Origin: an uncultured Flavobacterium sp.
Lineage (GTDB): Bacteria > Bacteroidota > Bacteroidia > Flavobacteriales > Flavobacteriaceae
NCBI RefSeq assembly: GCF_937876455.1
Contig: NZ_CALFIG010000029.1
Location: 1-12,851 of the forward strand
DNA length: 12,851 bases
Direction of reading: 5' to 3'
The notes beneath the pieces were generated by a model. That model was not told where the DNA came from and did not search any database. It was given only the letters and a program-made list of their open reading frames with translations. A program made the translations under genes and the position numbers. Shown here piece after piece: positions 6,885 to 12,851 of the stretch. Every line of letters starts with the position of its first letter. The stretch's first letter is position 1.

Positions 6885-8192
6885 ATGAGGAAAATTAGTT
6901 TACTTTTTTTTGCGGCTCTATACTATTTAAATGGTTATGCTCAAGATACAATTTATGTGTCAAAAAATGAACTTTCACAAAAAGTTACCGAAAAAAACCT
7001 TCAAATTAAAGCAACAGAAAAAGCTTTTCAATCGGCTCGTGCCGATTATCGTCAATCAAATGCTCTTTTTTTACCTACAATTAATGTGTCACACACAGGT
7101 ATAGCAACTACAAATCCTTTAATGGCTTTTGGTTCTAAATTAAATCAGGAAATTTTAACCGCTTCCGATTTTAATCCAGCATTGTTAAACGATCCAGCTA
7201 GAACACAAAATTTTGCTACAAAAATTGAAGTTCAACAACCGCTTATCAATTTAGATGGTTTATATGGTCGTCAAGCAGCTAAAGCAAAAATGGAGGCTTT
7301 TCAATTACAAACTGAACGCACCAAAGAATACCTAGAGTTAGAAGTTTCAAAAGCATACATGCAATTGCAATTGGCTTATAAAGCAGTCAACGTATTGGAA
7401 AAAGCCATTACAACGGCACAAGGTAATTTAAAATTGGTAGAAAGCTATTTCAAAAATGGAATGTTGCAAAAAACAGATTTGTTAAACGTTCAAGTTCGCG
7501 TAAACGAAATTACGAATCAAGTACAGTATGCCAAATCGAATGTGCAAAATGCCTCTGATTATTTAGCTTTTCTTTTAAATGAAGATATGGATGGAAAAAC
7601 TTACAAGCCTTCAGAAGCTTTGGATAATTTAATTGCAATCGAGACGATGAGTACAATAATTTCTGAATCTAGAAAAGACATTCAAGCGATGCAAAAATCG
7701 TCTGAAGCGTATAAAAAAATGCTTCAATCATCCAAATTTGGATTTTTACCACGATTAAACGCTTTTGGAAGTTATGAATTATATGATCAACATTTGTTCC
7801 AAACTTCAGCACAGGGATATGTAGTGGGCGCTCAATTGTCATGGAATGTTTTTGATGGATTTAAAACGTTCGGAAAAACACAAAAAGCAAAGGCTGATTT
7901 TGAAAAGGCTGAAATTGAAACCGAACAATACAAAAAACAAAGTCAATTGGAATTGAGCAAAACCAATCGTCAATTGTTAGATGCTGAAAACAAGGTGAAT
8001 TTATCCAAATTAGCGTTTGAACAATCGCAAGAAGCGTTTAGAATTCGCCAAAATAGATTCGCACAAGGATTAGAAAAAACCACCGATTTATTGATGTCTG
8101 AAACACAAATGGCGCAAAAAGAATTAGAACATTTGCAAGCCGTTTTCGAATATAACTTCACCAAACAATACGTTCAATTTTTAACTAAATAA
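6885..8192 (+). CDS. TolC-family outer membrane efflux protein
   Basis: A 435-residue precursor of the outer-membrane channel of a tripartite RND pump. The signal peptide is MRKISLLFFAALYYLNGYAQ, with cleavage near residue 20. The mature part shows the TolC pattern of long amphipathic helices rich in Gln, Lys, Glu and Ala (for example LELEVSKAYMQLQLAYKAV and the C-terminal AFEQSQEAFRIRQNRFAQGL followed by TTDLLMSETQMAQKE). Two internally related halves contain the strands that build the outer-membrane barrel (NPLMAFGSKL and VVGAQLSWNVFDGFKT). ATG 6885 is chosen over an in-frame TTG at 6864 because the TTG overlaps the -7 element and the ATG gives a clean signal peptide. It is first in its operon; the adaptor gene starts 4 nt after its stop. 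Confidence 0.93.
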   Translation: MRKISLLFFAALYYLNGYAQDTIYVSKNELSQKVTEKNLQIKATEKAFQSARADYRQSNALFLPTINVSHTGIATTNPLMAFGSKLNQEILTASDFNPALLNDPARTQNFATKIEVQQPLINLDGLYGRQAAKAKMEAFQLQTERTKEYLELEVSKAYMQLQLAYKAVNVLEKAITTAQGNLKLVESYFKNGMLQKTDLLNVQVRVNEITNQVQYAKSNVQNASDYLAFLLNEDMDGKTYKPSEALDNLIAIETMSTIISESRKDIQAMQKSSEAYKKMLQSSKFGFLPRLNAFGSYELYDQHLFQTSAQGYVVGAQLSWNVFDGFKTFGKTQKAKADFEKAEIETEQYKKQSQLELSKTNRQLLDAENKVNLSKLAFEQSQEAFRIRQNRFAQGLEKTTDLLMSETQMAQKELEHLQAVFEYNFTKQYVQFLTK

Positions 8193-8196
8193 GACT

Positions 8197-9282
8197 ATGA
8201 AAAAAATAATAACAATCATAACACTATCATCTTTAATCTTAACTTCTTGTGGAAGTGATAAAAAAGAAAAAGTTGCAGATTTGCCTGCAATTTCTGTAAA
8301 AGTGGCTGGTAATTCAGGAAATTCAAATAGTCCATATATAACGGCAAGTGGTAAAATAGAATCGGAAAACAGTGCTAATTTGAGTACTAGAATGATGGGT
8401 TATGTAACCAAATTAAATGTAAAAGTAGGGCAAAATGTTTCGGCTGGACAACTTTTGGTAAGCATCAATAACACGGATTTACAAGCCAAAAAAGCACAAG
8501 TAGACGCTTCTATTACGCAAGCCACTGCAGCCTATAAAAATGCTAAAAAAGACTATGATCGTTTTGTGAATTTATTTGCACAACAATCGGCTTCGCAAAA
8601 AGAATTAGACGATATGACGGCTCGCTATGAAATGGCAAAAGCAGGACTAGAAGCGACAAAACAAATGCGCAATGAAGTGATGGCACAGTTTTCGTATTCA
8701 AATATAACCGCTCCATTTTCAGGAATTGTAACAAATACATTTGTAAAAGAAGGCGATATGGCAGACCCAGGAATGCCTTTAGTAAGTATTGAAGGTGCTT
8801 CACGATTACAAGTAACCGCAATGGTTTCAGAAAGTGATATTTCAAATGTAAAAAATGGAATGCCAGTAATAATTAATGTAAAATCGTTAAATAAAGAAGT
8901 TACAGGAAAAGTTTCGGAAGTGAGTTTATCTGCAAAAAACACAGGTGGACAATATTTGGTAAAAGTAACTTTGACTAAAAATGATAAAGAAATTTTATCA
9001 GGCATGTTTGTAAATGTACAATTCCCAACGGCAAAAAAAGAAATAACTCAATCAGTTAAGTCTGATATAGTGTTGGTTCCAGAAAGTGCTTTAGTGAAAC
9101 AAGGGCAATTGACAGGAATTTATACAGTAGGAAGTGGTAATGTAGCCATTTTAAGATGGTTAAGAATTGGAAAAACATTTGGAAATCAAGTAGAAGTTTT
9201 ATCAGGATTAACAGCAGACGAGCAATATATCGTATCAGCGGAAGGAAAATTATTTAACGGAGCTAAGGTTAGTGTTCAGTAA
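8197..9282 (+). CDS. RND efflux periplasmic adaptor (membrane fusion lipoprotein)
   Basis: A 361-residue adaptor that links the inner-membrane permease to the TolC-type channel. The N-terminus is a lipoprotein signal with lipobox LTSC, so Cys18 would be lipidated. Domains in order: first lipoyl half (about residues 61-95, MGYVTKLNVKVGQNVSAGQLLVSI), an alpha-helical hairpin (about 96-165, KKAQVDASITQATAAYKNAKKDYDR onward), second lipoyl half (about 170-198, ITAPFSGIVTNTFVKEGDMADPG), a beta-barrel (about 200-275) and a membrane-proximal domain to the C-terminus. It follows the TolC gene by 4 nt and is separated from the permease by 72 nt that contain short repeats. The sequence does not reveal the transported substrate. 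Confidence 0.93.
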   Translation: MKKIITIITLSSLILTSCGSDKKEKVADLPAISVKVAGNSGNSNSPYITASGKIESENSANLSTRMMGYVTKLNVKVGQNVSAGQLLVSINNTDLQAKKAQVDASITQATAAYKNAKKDYDRFVNLFAQQSASQKELDDMTARYEMAKAGLEATKQMRNEVMAQFSYSNITAPFSGIVTNTFVKEGDMADPGMPLVSIEGASRLQVTAMVSESDISNVKNGMPVIINVKSLNKEVTGKVSEVSLSAKNTGGQYLVKVTLTKNDKEILSGMFVNVQFPTAKKEITQSVKSDIVLVPESALVKQGQLTGIYTVGSGNVAILRWLRIGKTFGNQVEVLSGLTADEQYIVSAEGKLFNGAKVSVQ

Positions 9283-9300
9283 TCAGTCGCAGTTTTCAGT
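9277..9300 (+). repeat. Short CAGT-phased repeat at the adaptor gene end
   Basis: CAGT occurs four times, starting at 9277, 9284, 9290 and 9297 (spacing 7, 6, 7). The first copy overlaps the adaptor stop codon. The sequence resembles small intergenic repeats I remember from flavobacterial genomes, but I cannot confirm this here. Confidence 0.4.
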
Positions 9301-9316
9301 TTTAAGCATTGTCTTT

Positions 9317-9345
9317 TAAACTTTTAAACGCATAAACATTTAAAC
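9317..9345 (+). repeat. Period-8 TAAAC repeat in the leader of the permease gene
   Basis: TAAAC occurs at 9317, 9325, 9333 and 9341, exactly every 8 bases, ending 9 nt before the permease ATG. It lies in the 72-nt gap between adaptor and permease, where the A/T-rich ribosome-loading region should be. It may be a protein-binding array, a translation-control element or simply slipped-strand repeat growth. Confidence 0.55.
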
Positions 9346-9354
9346 TTAAAAAAA

Positions 9355-12300
9355 ATGCAACAAGGTATATCAGGTAAAATAGCCAATTTTTTTATCAACT
9401 CAAAGTTAACCATTTTATTGATGGTGGCATTGATGATTATTGGCTCTTACAGTTCGTTTTTAATTCCTAGAGAAGAAGAACCACAAATAAATGTTCCAAT
9501 GGCTGATGTGATGGTTATGTATCCAGGAGCAAGCCCTTCAGAAGTAGAAAGTAGGGTAGTAAAACCATTGGAAAAAATTATTGGTAACATTAAAGGCGTT
9601 GAACACATACATAGTATGGCTATGAATGGCTATTCAATGATGGTTGTTCAATTTTATGTAGGCCAAAATAGCGAGGATTCCTATGTAAAATTATACGACG
9701 AATTGATGAAACATCGTACGATGTTTCCAGAAGGTGTAATGCAACCTATTGTAAAAACAAGAGCAATAGATGATGTTCCAATGCTTGGATTAACGCTTTG
9801 GAGTGAAAAATACGATGATTTTCAACTACGTCAAATAGCTGAAGAAGTAACTTCAGAAGTTGAAAAAGTGAAGGACGTTGCTATTACAAAAGAAATAGGC
9901 GGAAGAACACGTGAATTAAAAGTAATACTAGACAAAGATAAAATGGCTGAAAATGGCGTGGATGCACTAAGTATTATGCAAATGATTCAAGCCAATAACG
10001 GAAGTTCGCAATCGGGTAGTTTTGTACAAAATGACACAGAATATTTAGTTACCACGGGTAAGTTTTTAGCTAATTCTGAAGATGTAGAAAATTTAGTTGT
10101 GGGTGTAAATAGTAATATGCCCGTATATTTAAAACAAGTTGCTTCAATTCAAGATGGTCCCCAAACACCAAAGAATTATGTGTCTTTTGGGTATGGAAAA
10201 GCGAATGATAAATTTTCAAAATTTAATTCAGAGTATCCGGCAGTAACTATTTCGGTAGCTAAAGTAAAGGGCGCTGATGCGATGCAAATTTCCGAGAAAA
10301 TTTTGGATAAAATTGAAAGTTTAAAAAAGTCAATTATTCCTAATGATGTACATGTAGAAATTTCTCGAAATTATGGTGAAACGGCTTCACATAAAGTTGG
10401 CGAATTACTGATGCATTTAGGAGTTGCCATTTTAGCGGTAACCATTTTAGTAATGTTGGCTATGGGCTGGAGAGGTGGATTAGTCGTGTTTTTCTCTGTT
10501 CCATTAACTTTTGCTTTGACTTTATTTAGTTATTATTTATTAGGTTATACCTTAAATAGAATTACGCTTTTTGCTTTAGTTTTTGTAGTAGGAATTGTGG
10601 TAGATGACAGTATTATTATTGCCGAAAACATGCACCGTCATTTCAAAATGAAGCAATTGCCATTTAAACAAGCTGCCATTTATGCCATTAACGAAGTTGG
10701 AAACCCAACTATTTTAGCCACATTTACGGTAATTGCAGCTATCTTACCAATGGCTTTTGTATCCGGAATGATGGGTCCTTATATGAGTCCGATGCCTATT
10801 GGTGCTTCCATTGCGATGTTGTTGTCCTTGTTTGTAGCGTTAACCGTTACGCCTTATTTGGGCTACCATTTATTACATGAAAAAGACGAACAAGAACACA
10901 AAGAAGAACAAGGTTTAGAAACGTCTTGGATTTATAAAATCTATAAAAAAATTGAGCAACCACTTTTAGACAATTCTAAAAAACGTAACTTAATGTTCGT
11001 TGTTACGATAGTACTTTTATTGGGATCTGTATTGATGTTCTTTACCAAATCGGTAGCGGTGAAAATGTTGCCTTTTGATAATAAAAACGAATTCCAAGTG
11101 GTTATCGATATGCCAGAAGGAACTACTTTAGAAAGAACAGCTGCGGTTACTAAAGAAATTGCGCAATATCTTTCAACGGTTCCTGAAGTAGTAGATTATC
11201 AGAATTATATTGGTGCTTCGGCTCCGATAACTTTTAATGGTTTGGTACGTCATTACGATATGCGTGGAGGAAGCAATATGGCAGATATTCAAGTGAATTT
11301 ACTACACAAAGAAGATAGAGATTTACAAAGTCATGATATCGCAAAAGTAGTACGTCCACATGTACAAAAAATTGCTAAAAAATATGGTGCAAATGTAAAA
11401 ATTGTTGAGGTTCCACCAGGACCACCCGTTTTATCTACGTTAGTGGCAGAGGTTTACGGATCCAATTATGAAGACCAAATCAAAGTTGCAAATCAAGTTA
11501 AAACCATTTTGGAAACGACTTCAGATGTAGTCGATACCGATTGGATGGTGGAAGCTCCACAAGTAGAATATAAGTTAGAAATTGATAGAGAAAAAGCCAT
11601 GTTAAACGGAATCGCTCCGCAACAAGTAGTAGGTAATTTAACTTATTTGCTTCGAGAAATGCCAGTTTCTAATTTATACGATGAACGTTCAAATAATCCT
11701 GTTGGCATTACATTATCATTGGAAGATAAAGACAAAACTTCGATTCAAGACATTCAAAATTTAAAAATCAAAGGTAGTCGAGGGAATGTTGTTCCTGTGA
11801 GCGATTTGGTAAAAGTCACTACAGATACGTTACAAAATACAATTTATAGAAAAGACCAAAAACGAGTTGTTTATGTTTTAGCTGATATGGCGGGAGCATT
11901 AGAGAGTCCAGTGTATGCAATTTTAGGAATGAATAAGAAGTTAGAAAAAATGCAATTGCCAACAGGGTATAAAGTAAACGAGTTGTACATGGATTCTCCT
12001 GCAGATGAAAGTGATTTTACAGTTAAATGGGACGGCGAATGGCAAATAACCTTAGAAGTGTTCCGCGATTTAGGAGCAGCATTTATGGTCGTAATCATAA
12101 TTATTTACATGCTTATTGTAGGCTGGTTTCAAAACTTTAAAACGCCTTTAGTAATGATGGTTGCGATTCCGCTTTCATTGGTTGGAATTGTATTAGGTCA
12201 CTGGGTTTTAGGTGCGTTCTTTACAGCAACTTCATTTATTGGAATGATTGCATTAGCGGGAGTTATGGTTCGGAATTCGGTCTTGCTAATCGATTTTATT

Positions 12301-12552
12301 GAAATCCGTTTGAATGAAGGAATCCCTATGAAACAAGCCATTATTGAAGCAGGAGCGGTAAGAACAACGCCTATTTTATTAACTACAGGAGCGGTGGTAA
12401 TAGGAGCATCAATCATCTTATTTGATCCAATTTTCCAAGGCTTAGCGATTTCGTTAGTAGCGGGTGCAATTGTTTCAACATTACTAACATTAATAGTTGT
12501 CCCATTGATTTACTACATTACCGAACGTAAAAAATGGGAGAAAAATAAGTAA
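9355..12552 (+). CDS. HAE-type RND efflux permease (AcrB family)
   Basis: A 1065-residue inner-membrane proton-driven pump, full length for the family. TM1 is at about residues 17-36, followed by a large periplasmic loop. TM2-TM6 start near residue 352. TM4 carries FVVGIVVDDSIIIAEN with Asp417 and Asp418, the proton-relay pair of AcrB-type pumps. A cytoplasmic linker rich in Glu and Lys (about 508-545) leads to TM7, a second periplasmic loop, and TM8-TM12 from about residue 905. The VDD motif points to the HAE (organic substrate) class rather than the heavy-metal HME class. In the TM10 motif VRNSVLLIDF, Arg973 stands where AcrB has the essential Lys940. The gene is third in the efflux operon and is followed by a hairpin terminator. 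The substrate is not evident; coupling to a thiol-redox module hints at small toxic metabolites or redox stress products. Confidence 0.95.
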   Translation: MQQGISGKIANFFINSKLTILLMVALMIIGSYSSFLIPREEEPQINVPMADVMVMYPGASPSEVESRVVKPLEKIIGNIKGVEHIHSMAMNGYSMMVVQFYVGQNSEDSYVKLYDELMKHRTMFPEGVMQPIVKTRAIDDVPMLGLTLWSEKYDDFQLRQIAEEVTSEVEKVKDVAITKEIGGRTRELKVILDKDKMAENGVDALSIMQMIQANNGSSQSGSFVQNDTEYLVTTGKFLANSEDVENLVVGVNSNMPVYLKQVASIQDGPQTPKNYVSFGYGKANDKFSKFNSEYPAVTISVAKVKGADAMQISEKILDKIESLKKSIIPNDVHVEISRNYGETASHKVGELLMHLGVAILAVTILVMLAMGWRGGLVVFFSVPLTFALTLFSYYLLGYTLNRITLFALVFVVGIVVDDSIIIAENMHRHFKMKQLPFKQAAIYAINEVGNPTILATFTVIAAILPMAFVSGMMGPYMSPMPIGASIAMLLSLFVALTVTPYLGYHLLHEKDEQEHKEEQGLETSWIYKIYKKIEQPLLDNSKKRNLMFVVTIVLLLGSVLMFFTKSVAVKMLPFDNKNEFQVVIDMPEGTTLERTAAVTKEIAQYLSTVPEVVDYQNYIGASAPITFNGLVRHYDMRGGSNMADIQVNLLHKEDRDLQSHDIAKVVRPHVQKIAKKYGANVKIVEVPPGPPVLSTLVAEVYGSNYEDQIKVANQVKTILETTSDVVDTDWMVEAPQVEYKLEIDREKAMLNGIAPQQVVGNLTYLLREMPVSNLYDERSNNPVGITLSLEDKDKTSIQDIQNLKIKGSRGNVVPVSDLVKVTTDTLQNTIYRKDQKRVVYVLADMAGALESPVYAILGMNKKLEKMQLPTGYKVNELYMDSPADESDFTVKWDGEWQITLEVFRDLGAAFMVVIIIIYMLIVGWFQNFKTPLVMMVAIPLSLVGIVLGHWVLGAFFTATSFIGMIALAGVMVRNSVLLIDFIEIRLNEGIPMKQAIIEAGAVRTTPILLTTGAVVIGASIILFDPIFQGLAISLVAGAIVSTLLTLIVVPLIYYITERKKWEKNK

Positions 12553-12557
12553 CAATT

Positions 12558-12590
12558 AACCTGCGAGGTTTTCAAAACCTTGTAGGTTTT
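12558..12590 (+). terminator. Strong hairpin terminator after the RND permease
   Basis: An uninterrupted inverted repeat: left arm 12558-12572 (AACCTGCGAGGTTTT), centre C at 12573, right arm 12574-12588 (AAAACCTTGTAGGTT). All 15 positions pair, two of them as G-U (12563/12583 and 12565/12581). TTTTAT follows the last G. The tip must open to form a real loop. This fits a rho-independent terminator, although a DUF2892 gene starts 22 nt after it. Similar AACCTGCGAGGTTTT palindromes seem frequent in flavobacterial genomes from memory, so it may also be a dispersed repeat. Confidence 0.75.
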
Positions 12591-12611
12591 ATAAATAAAA
12601 ACAATAGAATT

Positions 12612-12800
12612 ATGATAAACAGATTAATTAGAGCAATAGCAGGAACCTTTGTTATTTTAAGTGTGCTGTTAGGAATGTATGTTAACGAAAATTGGTTTTG
12701 GTTCACTATTTTTGTTGGAGCCAATTTGTTACAATCATCCATTACCAAGTGGTGCTTGATGGAAGATATTTTAAGAAAAGTGTTTAAAATTAAGGACTAA
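12612..12800 (+). CDS. DUF2892 family small inner membrane protein
   Basis: A 62-residue protein with the DUF2892 (YgaP-like) layout: N-terminal basic segment (INRLIRAIAG), two membrane helices (about residues 7-23 and 29-45), then a Cys in KWCLMEDILRKV near the position of the family's usual CP motif. The function of the free-standing family is unknown; in YgaP the domain anchors a rhodanese. It begins 22 nt after a strong terminator hairpin, so it is either expressed by readthrough from the efflux operon or from its own promoter; none is obvious in the short gap. Its likely relation to the small membrane protein at 6106-6309 means the thioredoxin and RND genes are bracketed by two such proteins. 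Confidence 0.8.
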   Translation: MINRLIRAIAGTFVILSVLLGMYVNENWFWFTIFVGANLLQSSITKWCLMEDILRKVFKIKD

Positions 12801-12817
12801 TAAAACAATATTTTTCA

Positions 12818-12825
12818 TAATTTTG
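12818..12825 (+). promoter_or_regulatory. Candidate -7 element near the window end
   Basis: TAATTTTG matches TAnnTTTG and lies after the last gene, so it could drive a gene beyond the window. There is no TTG at the expected -33 spacing, and the palindrome seen before the two upstream operons is absent at the equivalent position (12781-12796). Confidence 0.35.
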
Positions 12826-12851
12826 TGTTGTATAAAAAAGTAACTAAACAT

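Noticed and set aside
8625..9005. 126-codon antisense open frame under the adaptor gene
   Set aside because: It is the complement of a strongly conserved coding region and shows no family features; long antisense frames are expected here.
12549..12560. GTAACAATTAAC as a third copy of the shared operator
   Set aside because: The right half is AAC instead of GTTAC, it overlaps the permease stop, and no -7 element stands at the matching distance.

Overview
The window looks like chromosome from a flavobacterium (Bacteroidota, probably Flavobacterium or a close relative). The DNA is AT-rich. Start codons lack Shine-Dalgarno sequences and are preceded by A/T-rich stretches. Several intergenic regions carry the Bacteroidota -7 promoter element TAnnTTTG, and the small protein families (DUF6132, DUF2892) are typical of this group. 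All genes are on the + strand, and no RNA genes, insertion sequences or CRISPR arrays were seen.

Region 1 (1-1344) is the 3' three-quarters of argS (arginyl-tRNA synthetase), cut by the window edge. Region 2 (1425-6037) is a tight three-gene unit: a membrane-anchored SGNH-fold protein, a secreted SGNH-fold protein with a LysM domain nested inside its catalytic domain, and an MBOAT membrane O-acyltransferase starting at GTG. One MBOAT plus two SGNH proteins is the gene content of peptidoglycan O-acetylation (PatA/PatB/Ape1) loci and resembles alginate-type O-acetylation (AlgI with AlgJ/AlgX). The LysM domain favours a cell-wall glycan substrate, but this is inference.

Region 3 (6043-6785) is a compact operon of three very small genes: a DUF2892-like membrane protein, a thioredoxin and a DUF6132 membrane protein. 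Each carries a closely spaced cysteine pair. Region 4 (6811-12800) is a tripartite RND efflux system in the order TolC, lipoprotein adaptor, HAE-type permease, followed by a hairpin terminator and a second DUF2892 protein.

The most interesting signal is regulatory. The promoters of regions 3 and 4 have the same geometry: a 16-bp palindrome TGTAAY-N4-GTTACM, then TAnnTTTG starting 37 nt after the palindrome start, then ATG starting 63 nt after it, with no clear -33 element. This places the palindrome centre near -41, where a class II Crp/Fnr-type activator binds. The thiol-redox module and the efflux pump therefore appear to form one regulon under an activator encoded outside this window.
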